A stretch of 64,000 bases of DNA from Streptomyces sp. NBC_01408 (GCF_026340255.1 NZ_JAPEPJ010000001.1:496001-560000); one strand, 5' to 3'; shown: positions 18,951 through 28,340, counted from the stretch's first letter. Notes: a model not told the origin generated them from the sequence alone. Made by a program: numbers and translations.

Positions 18951-21310
18951 GCACGGTCTCGGTCTGGGCCCGCGACCTCGCCATGGGCGCCCGCTTCGCC
19001 TTCGGCGGCGGCCGCGAGGGCTGGACCCGCACCCTGCTCACCGGCGTGGGCGTCGGCCTCGGCGTCGCCCTGCTGCTGATCAGCACCGCGATCCCCGGCG
19101 CGTTCACCGCCCGCGGCGAGCGCGGCGACGCCCGCTCCACCCTGGGCGCGCCGACCGCCGAGCAGCCGGGCCGCGACACCCTGCTCGTCACACGCGTCGG
19201 CCAGACGTACCACGGCCAGGACATCGGCGGCCTCATCGTGTACGCCGAGGGGCCGGACGCCCCCGTCCCCCCGGGCCTCACAAGGATCCCGGGCCCCGGC
19301 GAGATGGCCGTCTCCCCCGCCCTGGACGAGCTGATGAAGTCCTCCGAGGGCAAGCTGCTGCGCGCACGCTTCGACGGCAAGATCACCGAGGTCATCGGCG
19401 ACGCCGGTCTGACCGGCCCCGGCGAACTCCTCCTCTACCTGGGCAACGACCAGCTCCCCTCGGCCATGGACGTCAAGGGCAGCCTCCGCGCCGACCGCAT
19501 CACGGGCTTCGCCGACCCCGTGGACGAGCAGCCGCTCGACCCGGTGCTGATGCTCCTGGTCGTCCTGACCTTCGTCGCCCTCCTCATGCCGGTCGCCGTG
19601 TTCATCGCCGCCGCCGTCCGCTTCGGCGGGGAGCGGCGCGACCGGCGGCTCGCCGCGCTGCGGCTGGTCGGCGCCGACGGCCGCATGGTCCGCCGGATCG
19701 CGGCCGGCGAGGCGCTGGCCGGATCCCTGGTCGGGCTGGGGCTCGGCGTCGGGTTCTTCCTGATCGGCCGCCAACTGGTCGGCGGGATCAGCCTCCAGCA
19801 GCGCAGCGTCTTCCCCGCCGACCTGGACCCCGCACCGTGGCTGGCCGTCCTGGTCGCCGCCGCCGTGCCCGCGGCGGCCGTCGCCGTGACCCTGTTCGCG
19901 CTGCGCGGGGTCGTCATCGAGCCGCTGGGCGTCGTCCGTACCTCCGCGCCGGCCAGGCGCCGCATCTGGTGGCGGCTGCTGCTGCCGCTCTGCGGAGTCG
20001 CCCTGCTCACCCCGCTGATGGGCCGCGGCACGGAGCACGGCCAGTTCAACCAGTGGCAGGTCAGCGCCGGCGTGGTGCTCCTGCTGGTCGGGATCACCGC
20101 CCTGCTGCCCTGGCTGCTGGAACGGTTCGTCGGCCGGATGTCCGGCGGTCCGGTGTCCTGGCAGCTGGCCGTACGCCGCCTCCAGGTGAGCAGCGGAACA
20201 GCAGCCCGTCTGGTCAACGGCATCGCGGTGGCGGTCGCCGGGGCCATCGCCCTGCAGATGCTGTTCGCGGGCGTCGAGGGCGACTACGCCACGGAGACCG
20301 GACAGGACCCCTCGCGGGCCGCCGTCTCGGTCCTCCTGCGCAGCGGGACCGAGGCCAAGGTCGACTCCCTCGCCGAGCAGATCTCCCGTACCGAGGGCGT
20401 CGTCCAGGCCGTCCCGCTGATCAGCGTCCCCGCCGCACACCAGGTCCCCGCGGGAGAGGAGCGGATCTCGGTGACCGTCGGCACCTGCGCGGCGCTCGCA
20501 GAGGTCGCGGTGCTCGACTCCTGCCGGGACGGCGACGCCTTCGTGCTGACCGGCGCCCCCCTGGGCACCACCGGCGGGTACGGGGACACGGCCCGGCCCG
20601 GAGACCGGCTCTTCGCCGGGAACATCAACGACCTCGCCGGCAACGAGGTCGTCATGGGCAAGGCCGTCCCGTGGACCCTCCCGGCCGGCGCCCGGACCGT
20701 CGCCAGCCGCGAGGACCCGACGGGCCAGCTGCGCACCGGGCTGCTGGTCACCCCGGCCGCCGCCCCGAAGGAGGTGGGCTTCCACCAGAACGCGCAGATC
20801 TTCGTCCAGTTCGACGACGCGGTGCCGGACGCCCTGGAACGGGTCCGCACGGCGACCTTCAGGGCGGACCCCTTCGCCACCGCGATGACACTGAAGGCGA
20901 CGGAGCAGGCGGCCGGTTACTCCACGATCCGGACCGGGCTGTTCTTCGGCGCGACCGGCGTGCTGATCCTGATCGGCTCCAGCCTGCTCGTCTCCCAGCT
21001 GGAGCAGCTGCGCGAACGCAAGAAGCTGCTCTCGGCCCTGGTCGCCTTCGGCACCAAGCGCTCCACGCTGAGCCTGTCGGTGCTGTGGCAGACCGCCCTG
21101 CCGATCGGGCTGGGCCTGGGCCTGGCGGCCGGCGTGGGCGTCGGGCTCGGCTCGGTCCTGATGCGGATGGCCGGCCGTCCCGTCCGGGTCGACTGGCCCT
21201 CGGTCCTGGCGATGACCGGGGTCGGCGCGGGCGTGGTCATCCTGGTGACCGTCCTCAGCCTGCCCGTACTGCTGCGCCTGATGCGCCCGGACGGCCTGCG
21301 GACGGAGTGA
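18947..21310 (+). CDS. FtsX-like ABC transporter permease
   Basis: 787 aa with two FtsX domains. One transmembrane helix near the N-terminus (about 28-45, TLLTGVGVGLGVALLLISTAIPG) is followed by an extracytoplasmic segment. Membrane clusters then follow at about 195-330 and 345-455, a second large external domain (about 460-660), and a terminal membrane cluster (about 665-780). Typical FtsX wording appears in RDRRLAALRLVGADGRMVRRI and REKKLLSALVAFGTKRSTL-like loops. It works with the ATPase immediately upstream (ATGA overlap). Substrate unknown; PadR control suggests response to an antibiotic or membrane-active compound. Confidence 0.92.
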   Translation: MSTVSVWARDLAMGARFAFGGGREGWTRTLLTGVGVGLGVALLLISTAIPGAFTARGERGDARSTLGAPTAEQPGRDTLLVTRVGQTYHGQDIGGLIVYAEGPDAPVPPGLTRIPGPGEMAVSPALDELMKSSEGKLLRARFDGKITEVIGDAGLTGPGELLLYLGNDQLPSAMDVKGSLRADRITGFADPVDEQPLDPVLMLLVVLTFVALLMPVAVFIAAAVRFGGERRDRRLAALRLVGADGRMVRRIAAGEALAGSLVGLGLGVGFFLIGRQLVGGISLQQRSVFPADLDPAPWLAVLVAAAVPAAAVAVTLFALRGVVIEPLGVVRTSAPARRRIWWRLLLPLCGVALLTPLMGRGTEHGQFNQWQVSAGVVLLLVGITALLPWLLERFVGRMSGGPVSWQLAVRRLQVSSGTAARLVNGIAVAVAGAIALQMLFAGVEGDYATETGQDPSRAAVSVLLRSGTEAKVDSLAEQISRTEGVVQAVPLISVPAAHQVPAGEERISVTVGTCAALAEVAVLDSCRDGDAFVLTGAPLGTTGGYGDTARPGDRLFAGNINDLAGNEVVMGKAVPWTLPAGARTVASREDPTGQLRTGLLVTPAAAPKEVGFHQNAQIFVQFDDAVPDALERVRTATFRADPFATAMTLKATEQAAGYSTIRTGLFFGATGVLILIGSSLLVSQLEQLRERKKLLSALVAFGTKRSTLSLSVLWQTALPIGLGLGLAAGVGVGLGSVLMRMAGRPVRVDWPSVLAMTGVGAGVVILVTVLSLPVLLRLMRPDGLRTE

Positions 21311-21323
21311 CCCCCGCTCCCCC

Positions 21324-21341
21324 GCGGGCGGCTGCGCCCGC
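21324..21341. terminator. GC hairpin between convergent permease and oxyR genes
   Basis: GCGGGCG (21324-21330) pairs with CGCCCGC (21335-21341) around a GCTG loop. It is short and lacks a T-tract. Confidence 0.45.
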
Positions 21342-21359
21342 TCCCGCGGCCCTGCCGGC

Positions 21360-22307
21360 TCAGTCGGTGGGCCACACCGGGAGCGGGCGTACCGCTTCGC
21401 GCAGGGCGGCGGCGATCGCCCGGAACTCCTCCTGCCGGGCCGTCCCGGTGCGCATGGCCAGCGCGATCCGCCGCGAGGGGGCGGGCTCGGCGAAGTACCC
21501 GGTGGCCAGGTGCTCGTTGCGGGCGGTCTCCAGCCGCAGCGCGGTGCGCGGCAACAACGTCACGCCAAGTCCCCCTGCGACCAGTTGTACGAGGGTGGAC
21601 AGCCCGGCGGCGGTGGTCGTGACGTCCGCCCCGGTGGTGCGGCCCGCCTCGCGGCAGATGTCCAGGGCCTGGTCGCGCAGGCAGTGGCCCTCGTCCAGCA
21701 GCAGCAGCTGCAGTCCCCGCAGTTCCTCCAGCGGCACGTCCCGGCGGCCGGCCAGCGGGTGCTCCCGGGGCGCCAGCAGGACGAAGTCCTCGTCGAAGAC
21801 GGGCAGTTCGATGATCCCGGGCACCCCGAGCGGCACGGCCAGCAGCAGCAGGTCGAGGCGGCCGGCCGCCAGCCCCTCCAGCAGCGAGGCCGTCTGCTCC
21901 TCGTGCACCTGGAGGTCCATCCCGGGGAAGCGCCGGTGGAACAGCCCCAGCACGGTCGGCAGCAGGTACGGCGCCACCGTGGGGATCACCCCCAACCGCA
22001 GTATCCCGGTGAAGGGGGCCCGTACGGCCTCGGCCTCCTCCAGGAGCCCGCCCATGGCGTCGAGCACCACCCGCGTCCGGGCGGCGATGCGCTCGCCCGC
22101 CGGGGAGAGCAGCACCTTGCGGGTGGTCCGCTCCAGCAACTGCACCCCGAGGGCGTCCTCCAGCGCGGAGACGGCCCCGGACAGGGCCGGCTGGCTCATG
22201 CCGATGGCCGCGGCGGCGTCCCGGAAGTGCAGGTGCTCGGCGACCGCCGCGAAGGCGCGCAACTGCGCGAACGTCGCCTGCTTCGGTCCCCTACTACTGA
22301 CAGCCAC
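21360..22307 (-). CDS. oxyR: Hydrogen-peroxide-responsive LysR regulator
   Basis: 315 aa from GTG 22307, which has GAGGT 7 bases upstream. The N-terminal winged HTH (FAQLRAFAAVAEHLHFRDAAAAIGMSQPALSGAVSALEDALG) is followed by a LysR effector domain. The redox pair C209 and C218 (EGHCLRDQALDICRE) matches the reactive and resolving cysteines of OxyR by spacing. Oxidation of these activates or derepresses the divergent ahpCD operon, as described in S. coelicolor. A longer reading upstream to 22481 would overlap ahpC and is rejected. Confidence 0.95.
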   Translation of the reverse strand: MAVSSRGPKQATFAQLRAFAAVAEHLHFRDAAAAIGMSQPALSGAVSALEDALGVQLLERTTRKVLLSPAGERIAARTRVVLDAMGGLLEEAEAVRAPFTGILRLGVIPTVAPYLLPTVLGLFHRRFPGMDLQVHEEQTASLLEGLAAGRLDLLLLAVPLGVPGIIELPVFDEDFVLLAPREHPLAGRRDVPLEELRGLQLLLLDEGHCLRDQALDICREAGRTTGADVTTTAAGLSTLVQLVAGGLGVTLLPRTALRLETARNEHLATGYFAEPAPSRRIALAMRTGTARQEEFRAIAAALREAVRPLPVWPTD

Positions 22308-22452
22308 TGATAGGTACCTCCGATCACCCGGCACAAGAGTAGCTATTTCTGTAATCAATGCGGCTGTGCCAGCATGTGAGATCCGTCCAACCCCCTTGGA
22401 AAGCCGCAATCGCCCCAAAAGGGCTGCGTCTTCCTGTCCGCAAGGAGAGCAC
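22308..22452. promoter_or_regulatory. oxyR - ahpC divergent control region
   Basis: A 145-bp intergenic region with an AT-rich core at 22337-22362 (AGTAGCTATTTCTGTAATCA), an imperfect dyad of the kind OxyR uses. The core is centred about 100 bases before ahpC and about 40 before oxyR. Exact OxyR half-sites cannot be defined by eye. Confidence 0.55.
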
Positions 22453-23007
22453 GTGCTCACTGTCGGTGACAAGTTCCCCACCTACGATCTGACCGCCTGC
22501 GTCTCGCTCGAGGCCGGCAGCGAGTTCGCCCAGATCGACCACAAGACCTATGAGGGCAAGTGGCGCGTGGTGTTCTTCTGGCCGAAGGACTTCACCTTCG
22601 TCTGCCCGACCGAGATCGCCGCGTTCGGCAAGCTGAACGAGGAGTTCCTGGACCGCGACGCCCAGGTCCTCGGCGTCTCCGGCGACTCCGAGTTCGTCCA
22701 CCACGCCTGGCGCAAGGACCACGCCGACCTGCGTGACCTGCCCTTCCCGATGCTGGCCGACTCCAAGCACGAGCTCATGCAGGCCTGTGGCGTGCAGGGC
22801 GAGGACGGCTTCGCGCAGCGCGCCGTCTTCATCGTCGACCAGAACAACGAGATCCAGTTCTCCATGGTGACCGCCGGCTCCGTCGGCCGTAACCCCAAGG
22901 AGGTCCTGCGGGTCCTCGACGCCCTGCAGACCGACGAGCTGTGCCCCTGCAACTGGACCAAGGGCGAGACCACCCTCGACGCCGGCGCGCTGCTGGCCGG
23001 TGAGTGA
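22453..23007 (+). CDS. ahpC: Alkyl hydroperoxide reductase, peroxiredoxin subunit
   Basis: 184 aa from GTG 22453, preceded by AAGGAGA. Two-Cys peroxiredoxin: peroxidatic Cys51 lies in DFTFVCPTE and the C-terminal CPC motif (C164, C166) supplies the resolving cysteine. It reduces organic and hydrogen peroxides and peroxynitrite, with electrons delivered by AhpD. Cytoplasmic. Three bases separate its stop from ahpD, so the two are co-transcribed, and the divergent oxyR gene is the expected regulator. It replaces the AhpF partner typical of enteric bacteria. Confidence 0.97.
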   Translation: MLTVGDKFPTYDLTACVSLEAGSEFAQIDHKTYEGKWRVVFFWPKDFTFVCPTEIAAFGKLNEEFLDRDAQVLGVSGDSEFVHHAWRKDHADLRDLPFPMLADSKHELMQACGVQGEDGFAQRAVFIVDQNNEIQFSMVTAGSVGRNPKEVLRVLDALQTDELCPCNWTKGETTLDAGALLAGE

Positions 23008-23010
23008 CGG

Positions 23011-23550
23011 ATGTCCCTCGACTCCCTGAAGTCCGCCATACCGGACTTCGCCAAGGACCTGAAGCTGAACCTCGGCTCGGTCGTCGGCAACCAGGACACC
23101 CTCTCGCAGCAGCAGCTGTGGGGCACCGTCCTGTCCTGCGCGATCGCCGCCCGCTCCCCGCGCGTCCTGCGTGAGCTGGAGCCGGAGGCGAAGGCGAACC
23201 TCTCCCCGGAGGCGTACACCGCCGCCAAGTCCGCCGCGGCGGTCATGGCGATGAACAACGTCTTCTACCGCACGCGGCACCTGCTCTCCGACCCGGAGTA
23301 CGGGACCCTGCGCGCGGGCCTGCGGATGAACGTCATCGGCAACCCGGGTGTGGAGAAGGTCGACTTCGAGCTGTGGTCGCTCGCGGTCTCCGCGATCAAC
23401 GGCTGCGGCCAGTGCCTGGACTCGCACGAGCAGGTCCTGCGCAAGGCCGGCGTCGGCCGCGAGGCCGTCCAGGAGGCCTTCAAGATCGCCTCGGTCATCC
23501 AGGCCGTCGCGGTCACCCTGGACGCGGAGGCGGCGCTCGCCGCCGAGTGA
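23011..23550 (+). CDS. ahpD: Alkylhydroperoxidase AhpD
   Basis: 179 aa, all-helical CMD-family fold. The active-site motif C132-G-Q-C135-xxx-H139 ([12 protein letters not shown]) matches mycobacterial AhpD, where the cysteines reduce AhpC using dihydrolipoamide from the pyruvate or 2-oxoglutarate dehydrogenase complex. It starts 3 bases after the ahpC stop. A long perfect hairpin follows the gene. Confidence 0.96.
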   Translation: MSLDSLKSAIPDFAKDLKLNLGSVVGNQDTLSQQQLWGTVLSCAIAARSPRVLRELEPEAKANLSPEAYTAAKSAAAVMAMNNVFYRTRHLLSDPEYGTLRAGLRMNVIGNPGVEKVDFELWSLAVSAINGCGQCLDSHEQVLRKAGVGREAVQEAFKIASVIQAVAVTLDAEAALAAE

Positions 23551-23566
23551 CACCGCACGGTACGAC

Positions 23567-23606
23567 GCAGGGGCCCCGCGGCCGGGAACGGCCGCGGGGC
23601 CCCTGC
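23567..23606. terminator. Terminator hairpin after ahpCD
   Basis: An 18-bp perfect stem (23567-23584 with 23589-23606) around a 4-base loop, core GGGGCCCCGCGGCC. It separates the operon from the convergent membrane-protein gene. Confidence 0.88.
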
Positions 23607-23610
23607 GCGT

Positions 23611-24366
23611 TCACTTCTCCAGCGCCGCCATCATGACCCGCATGTCCTTGACGATCGCCGCCTTCAGCGTCCCCCGGTCGGGCCGGGGCCGCACCGGCAC
23701 CTGCGCCTCGCCGTCCTGGGCCTCGGGGGGCTGGGCGTCCGGTTCCCGTTCGCCGAGGAAGACCACCTGCAGGACGAACACCGCGCCGCCGTCGCGGACC
23801 CGCAGCCGCAGGTCCCGGTCGGTGTCGGCGCCGGCTTCGGCGTCGGCTCCGGGGCCGCTGATCAGGGCCTGCTCTCCGATGCCGGGCACCGGCTCCCAGA
23901 CGCTGGCCTCGTCGGAGTACGCCCGCTCGTACTTGCTGCCGACCTCGAACTCGGCCGCCGGGTCGGTCTTCTTGTGCAGTTCGAACTCGGCCTGGACGAA
24001 GTACGCGTCCTCGCCGGCCGGGGTGGAGCCGGACCGGCTGCACATCGCCCAGTCCATCGCCGGGTGCCGGCCCTCCATGTGCGGGTCGGCGGTGTCGGAG
24101 AGCCCGCCGAGGGCCTCGCCCAGGGCCGGCAGCTTCACCTGCTCGCACAGGTTGTCGGTGGCCCGGTGGCGCAGCCCGGGCGCCGCCAGGCGGTCCCCGT
24201 AGAAGTGGAGGCCGCCCGCCCACACGGCGGAGGTGGCCACGGCCGTCGCCACGACCCACCGCCACGGCCGGCCCGGTCCCCGCTCACGCGGCGGGCCGGC
24301 GCCCTGTGCCACCTCGGCCGGCCGCCCCGGCTCCCACTGCTCCTCCAGCTCGGGCTCGCTGATCAT
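23611..24366 (-). CDS. Hypothetical membrane-anchored protein
   Basis: 251 aa. An acidic, Pro-rich cytoplasmic N-terminus (EPELEEQWEPGRP) precedes one transmembrane segment (about 37-53, WVVATAVATSAVWAGGLHFYG). The extracytoplasmic domain has three conserved-looking Cys/Trp positions (NLCEQVKLPALGE, DWAMCSRSG). The pattern resembles small actinobacterial lipoprotein-like or DUF3558-type domains but I cannot name the family with confidence. The ATG at 24366 follows a G-rich SD-like stretch. It lies 27 bases after the AI-2E transporter stop in the same direction and is probably co-transcribed. Confidence 0.8.
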   Translation of the reverse strand: MISEPELEEQWEPGRPAEVAQGAGPPRERGPGRPWRWVVATAVATSAVWAGGLHFYGDRLAAPGLRHRATDNLCEQVKLPALGEALGGLSDTADPHMEGRHPAMDWAMCSRSGSTPAGEDAYFVQAEFELHKKTDPAAEFEVGSKYERAYSDEASVWEPVPGIGEQALISGPGADAEAGADTDRDLRLRVRDGGAVFVLQVVFLGEREPDAQPPEAQDGEAQVPVRPRPDRGTLKAAIVKDMRVMMAALEK

Positions 24367-24392
24367 CCCCCGCCCCCTCTTCCGCCGGTCCG

Positions 24393-25739
24393 CTAAGTCC
24401 TGGGCCCCGTCTGGCCGTCCAGCGCCAGGTCCACGGCCGTGGCCCCGTGCGGGCCCGGACCGATCGCTCCGGCGCCCAAGTGGTGCTGCTCGCGCGAGTA
24501 CGCCTTCAGGTAGCCCACCGCGGTGTTGGTGACGGCGACCAGCGGTACGGCGACCACCGCGCCGCCGATGCCCGCGACCATGCCGCCGGCCGCCACCGCG
24601 AGCACCACCGCGAGCGGGTGCACCCGTACTGCCCGGCCCAGGATGAAGGGCTGGAGCACGTGACCCTCGATCTGCTGCACGGCCAGGACCACCAGCAGGA
24701 CCATCAGGGCGCTGAACACGCCCTGGGTCACCAGCGCCACGACCACGGCCAGCGCCCCGGAGACCACCGCGCCGACCAGCGGGATGAAGGCGAACAGGAA
24801 GATGAACACGGCCAGCGGCACGGCCATCGGCACGTCCAGGATGTAGATGCCGAGGCCGATGAAGATGGCGTCGATGAGCGCGACGAGGACGGTGCCCCGT
24901 ACGTACGCGGTCAGCGTGCGCCAGGCGCGCGGACCGGCCCCCGAGACACCGGGCCGGGCGGCGGCCGGGACGAGGCCGAGCGTCCAGTTCCAGATGCGCT
25001 TGCCGTCGTAGAGCAGGAAGAGCGTCGAGAACATCGCGAGCAGGATGCCCGTCAGGACCTCGACCAGCACCGTCACGCCCTGCAGGCCGGCGGAGGTGAT
25101 CTGCTCGGTGTTGGTGCCGATGGTCTCGCTGAGGTTCTTCGCGATGTCGTTGATCTGCTTCTCGGTCACGTGGAACGGACTGTCCAGTGCCCAGAGCTTG
25201 AGTTCGTTGATGCCGTCGCGGACCCGGTCGGAGAGGTCGTCGAGGTTCTCCATGACCTGCCAGACCACGAACCAGCCGACGAGTCCGATGACCACGAAGC
25301 CGAGGATCGCGGTGACGGCCGTGGCCAGTCCGCGCGGCAGGCCGAGGCGGCGCAGCCGGACCACGAAGGGCTGGAGCAGCGCGGTGACCAGCATCGCGGC
25401 GGCGAAGGCGAGGACGACCAGGCGGACCTCGCTGATCACCTTCATCAGCACCCAGAGCATCCCGGCGAGGAGCAGCAGCCGCCAGCTGGCCTCGGCCGCG
25501 ACCCGCATGCCCCACGGGACCACGCTCACCGGGTCGGGGCGCTCGGGGAGGAGCGGCCCGTGAACGGGGGCCACCGCGGGGGCCGGCTCGACGACGGCCG
25601 GTTCCGGGGCGGACGCGGCCGGGCGCGGCAGATCACCGGTGCTCTCGGCCTCGACTTCGGCGCGCCGCTCGTTGAGGCGGGCCTCCATCTTGTGGAGCCT
25701 GCTCCCGAGCCGGCCGAGCCAGCCTGCCCTCTTCGCCAT
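24393..25739 (-). CDS. AI-2E family transporter (PerM/TqsA-like)
   Basis: 448 aa. The cytoplasmic N-terminus (about 90 residues) is coiled-coil then Pro/Ala-rich, and about eight transmembrane helices follow. Family hallmarks are the cluster around LRRLGLPRGLATAVTAILGFVV, the FSTLFLLYDG element and the C-terminal GHVLQPFILGRAVRVHPLAVVLAVAAGGMVAGIGGAVVAVPLVAV. These proteins export small molecules (autoinducer-2 in TqsA) or exchange Na+/H+; the actual substrate is not deducible. Starts at ATG 25739. Probable operon with the membrane protein downstream. Confidence 0.9.
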   Translation of the reverse strand: MAKRAGWLGRLGSRLHKMEARLNERRAEVEAESTGDLPRPAASAPEPAVVEPAPAVAPVHGPLLPERPDPVSVVPWGMRVAAEASWRLLLLAGMLWVLMKVISEVRLVVLAFAAAMLVTALLQPFVVRLRRLGLPRGLATAVTAILGFVVIGLVGWFVVWQVMENLDDLSDRVRDGINELKLWALDSPFHVTEKQINDIAKNLSETIGTNTEQITSAGLQGVTVLVEVLTGILLAMFSTLFLLYDGKRIWNWTLGLVPAAARPGVSGAGPRAWRTLTAYVRGTVLVALIDAIFIGLGIYILDVPMAVPLAVFIFLFAFIPLVGAVVSGALAVVVALVTQGVFSALMVLLVVLAVQQIEGHVLQPFILGRAVRVHPLAVVLAVAAGGMVAGIGGAVVAVPLVAVTNTAVGYLKAYSREQHHLGAGAIGPGPHGATAVDLALDGQTGPRT

Positions 25740-25792
25740 GTCGTTCCTTTCCCCCCGCCCGGTATGCGATCACACCCCGAAGACCGTACACG

Positions 25793-25831
25793 CGAGGAGC
25801 CCCGCACCGTAGGACGGTGCGGGGCTCCTCG
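25793..25831. terminator. Terminator hairpin after the SLT-domain gene
   Basis: An 18-bp perfect stem pairs 25793-25810 with 25814-25831 (core GAGGAGCCCCGCACCGT). Both flanking genes run on the minus strand, so it ends the SLT gene before the AI-2E promoter. Confidence 0.88.
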
Positions 25832-25861
25832 AGGTTGAACGACCGCGGCTGTCGAGTGTGT

Positions 25862-26569
25862 CTAGTACCAGTTGTTGGCCTGGTGGAAGCTCCAGGCTCC
25901 GCACGGGCTGCCGTAGCGCTCGTTCATGTAGTTCAGACCCCACTTGATCTGCGTGGCGGGGTTGGTGCGCCAGTCGTCACCGGCCGAGGCCATCTTCGAG
26001 CCCGGCAGTGCCTGCACCAGGCCGTAGGCGCCCGAGGACGAGTTCACGGCCTTGTAGTTCCAGGTGGATTCCTGGTTGATGATCTTCGAGAAGCACTGGA
26101 ACTGGTCGGCCGGGACCATCTGCTGGGCGATGGCCTTGACCTGCGCGACCGTGTACGAGCTCTGGGGGGCGAAGTCACCGGCGTCGCGGGCGGCGGAGCG
26201 GCTGGCGGCCTGCTCCTTCTCCTCGCGTTCCTGCTTCAGCTTGGCGTCGGCCTCGGCCTTCTTGGTGGCCTCCGCCTTCTCCGCTTCCGCCTTCTTCGAC
26301 TTGGCGGTCTCGGCGGCCTGGAGGCGGGCGTTCTCCTCGGCCGAACGCTTGGCGTCGGCGTCGGCGGCGTACGCGATCGTGTCGGCCTGCTGCGTCAGGA
26401 CCGCGGCCTGGTCACCGACCGGGATGTCAGCGAGGAGAGTCGCGCCGGACGCGGTCGTCTCAAGATCGTTCGAAGAGGCGTCGCCAGTGGCAACGCCGAC
26501 GACTGCGCCAACGGTGGTGACCGCGGTGGCCGAAGCCACTGCGAACCCCCGGACCGAGATCCGGCTCAC
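25862..26569 (-). CDS. Secreted transglycosylase-like (SLT) cell-wall hydrolase
   Basis: 235 aa from GTG 26569, with GGAAGGA 6 bases upstream. It begins with a signal-peptide-like segment (MSRISVRGFAVASATAVTTVGAVVGVATG). A long Ala/Lys/Glu coiled-coil (about 65-125, AEENARLQAAETAKSKKAEAEK...) comes next, then an SLT-like domain (about 145-235) with FSKIINQESTWNYKAVNSSSGAYGLVQALPG; the Glu of NQES is the expected catalytic acid. The C-terminus (NERYGSPCGAWSFHQANNWY) is typical of Streptomyces SwlA-type resuscitation/sporulation lytic enzymes. It acts on peptidoglycan outside the cell. A structured leader lies immediately upstream. Confidence 0.9.
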   Translation of the reverse strand: MSRISVRGFAVASATAVTTVGAVVGVATGDASSNDLETTASGATLLADIPVGDQAAVLTQQADTIAYAADADAKRSAEENARLQAAETAKSKKAEAEKAEATKKAEADAKLKQEREEKEQAASRSAARDAGDFAPQSSYTVAQVKAIAQQMVPADQFQCFSKIINQESTWNYKAVNSSSGAYGLVQALPGSKMASAGDDWRTNPATQIKWGLNYMNERYGSPCGAWSFHQANNWY

Positions 26570-26595
26570 ACGGTGTCCTTCCAGCAGCGTCCGCA

Positions 26596-26655
26596 AGTGA
26601 CCGCGCGGGCGCAAGAGTGCCCCTCGACACTGGCCTCCGTGGTGGTGCGGTCACT
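26596..26655 (-). promoter_or_regulatory. Structured 5' leader of the SLT gene
   Basis: On the minus strand, AGTGACCGC (26655-26647) pairs with GCGGTCACT (26604-26596) and encloses a second hairpin, AGTG-N8-CACT. The structure ends 26 bases before the start codon. It does not contain the GGGGTGAAT-like block I would expect for a c-di-AMP riboswitch, so only a generic structured leader is claimed. Confidence 0.4.
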
Positions 26656-26902
26656 GGAGGCGCGGGCCCGTGGGCAACTCCCTTGCGGGGGCTGCCGCGT
26701 GATGCTCCGGGCGGCATACGGCTGATGGCTGTGGAGTTGTGGTGCTGCGCGTATCTCAACGGGAGATACAGGTGTGCCGTATGCGGGGCCTGACGGAAAA
26801 CAGACTCTGCCGGACCTCGACGCCGCAAGGCAATTCTCTGTTGCGTGGGAAAGGTCACACCTGGCATGCCGCTGTCGGTTTCGCCAAAGACCTGTGCAGC
26901 AC

Positions 26903-26945
26903 GACGCCGCCCGGCTAGGCTCCTGGGCCTTTGCCGGGCGGCGTC
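26903..26945. terminator. Terminator hairpin downstream of the PhoH-family gene
   Basis: GACGCCGCCCGGC (26903-26915) pairs with GCCGGGCGGCGTC (26933-26945), 13 bp perfect, with a 17-base loop. It lies after the PhoH gene on the minus strand. Confidence 0.75.
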
Positions 26946-27023
26946 AACTCGTCCTGCCGCTATGAGGTTTTTGACCCTTTCGATCCGTCAGTGTTCGCCG
27001 ATGTGCGTCGGTGTGGGTCGGTG

Positions 27024-28340
27024 TCACATGTTTTCGAGCATCTCCGTGACCAGAGCGGCGATCGGGGAGCGCTCGGAGCGGTTCAGCGTGACGTGGGCGA
27101 AAAGCGGATGCCCCTTCAGTTTCTCGACCACGGCGACGACTCCGTCGTAACGACCGACCCGCAGGTTGTCCCGCTGGGCGACGTCGTGGGTCAGAACGAC
27201 CCGCGAATTGGCGCCGATACGGGACAGAACGGTCAGCAGGACATTGCGCTCCAGGGACTGCGCCTCGTCCACGATCACGAAGGCGTCGTGCAGCGAGCGG
27301 CCCCGGATGTGCGTGAGCGGCAGGACCTCCAGCATCCCGCGGTTCAGCACCTCCTCGATGACCTCGCGCCCCGCCACCGAGGAGAGCGTGTCGAAGACCG
27401 CCTGCGCCCAGGGGCTCATCTTCTCGCCCTGGTCCCCGGGCAGGTAGCCGAGCTCCTGCCCGCCCACCGCGTACAGCGGCCGGAAGACCATCACCTTCTG
27501 GTGCTGCCTGCGCTCCAGCACCGCCTCCAGCCCCGCGCACAGGGCCAGCGCCGACTTGCCGGTACCTGCCCGGCCGCCCATGGAGATGATCCCGATCTCC
27601 GGGTCGAGGAGCAGGTCGAGCGCGATGCGCTGCTCGGCGCTGCGGCCGTGCAGCCCGAAGGCCTCGCGGTCGCCCCGTACGAGCTTCACGTTGCCGTCCG
27701 CGGTGACCCGGCCCAGCGCCTTGCCGCGCTCGGACTGGAGGACCAGTCCGGTGTGCACGGGCAGTTCGGCGGCCTCCGGGACGTAGAGCCGCTCCTCCGA
27801 GTAGAGGAGGTCCACCTGTTCCCCGGAGAGGGAGAGCTCGCTCATGCCCGTCCAGCCGGCATCGGTGATCGCGAGTTCTGCTCGGTACTCCTCGGCGATC
27901 AGCCCCACGGAGGAGGCCTTGATGCGCAGTGGGAGATCCTTCGAGACGACCGTGACGTCGTAGCCCTCGGCCTGGAGATTGCGGGCGACGGCGAGGATCC
28001 GCGAGTCGTTGTCCCCCAGTCGGAAGCCGGCGGGCAGGACACCCGGGTCGGAGTGGTTGAGCTCGACACGCAGGGTGCCACCCAGATCGCCCAGCGGGAT
28101 GGGGGCGTCGAGACGACCGTTGCGAACCCGGAAGTCGTCGAGCAGGCGCAGGGCCTGGCGCGCGAAGTAGCCGAGTTCGGGATGGTGCCTCTTTGCCTCC
28201 AGCTCGGTGATCACCACGATCGGGAGCACGACCTCGTGCTCGTCGAAGCGGGTGATCGCGTTGGGGTCTGCCAGCAGGACGCTGGTGTCGAGGACGTAGG
28301 TCCGCCTGTCGGGCAGGCGGCTCTTAGTGCTGGTCACCAC
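27024..28340 (-). CDS. PIN-PhoH family ribonuclease/ATPase
   Basis: 438 aa. The N-terminal PIN nuclease domain (about 12-150; [18 protein letters not shown] with the first acidic residue, [33 protein letters not shown]) is fused to a PhoH ATPase domain (about 235-438). The ATPase has Walker [10 protein letters not shown], Walker [10 protein letters not shown] and LTHDVAQ. This architecture (PhoH2/VapC-like) couples RNA unwinding to RNA cleavage. Tandem GTG codons at 28340 and 28337 both fit; 28340 is nearer the GAGGGGG element. An in-frame extension to 28571 is Arg/Gly-rich and unlike coding sequence. The gene stands alone. Confidence 0.92.
   Translation of the reverse strand: MVTSTKSRLPDRRTYVLDTSVLLADPNAITRFDEHEVVLPIVVITELEAKRHHPELGYFARQALRLLDDFRVRNGRLDAPIPLGDLGGTLRVELNHSDPGVLPAGFRLGDNDSRILAVARNLQAEGYDVTVVSKDLPLRIKASSVGLIAEEYRAELAITDAGWTGMSELSLSGEQVDLLYSEERLYVPEAAELPVHTGLVLQSERGKALGRVTADGNVKLVRGDREAFGLHGRSAEQRIALDLLLDPEIGIISMGGRAGTGKSALALCAGLEAVLERRQHQKVMVFRPLYAVGGQELGYLPGDQGEKMSPWAQAVFDTLSSVAGREVIEEVLNRGMLEVLPLTHIRGRSLHDAFVIVDEAQSLERNVLLTVLSRIGANSRVVLTHDVAQRDNLRVGRYDGVVAVVEKLKGHPLFAHVTLNRSERSPIAALVTEMLENM

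Noticed and set aside
21360..22481. Longer OxyR reading starting inside ahpC
   Set aside because: The GTG at 22307 has a good SD and gives the normal 315-aa length; the extension overlaps the divergent gene.
26570..26880. c-di-AMP (ydaO) riboswitch before the SLT gene
   Set aside because: The conserved GGGGTGAAT-like end and the other core elements are not visible; only a simple stem was kept as a low-confidence leader.
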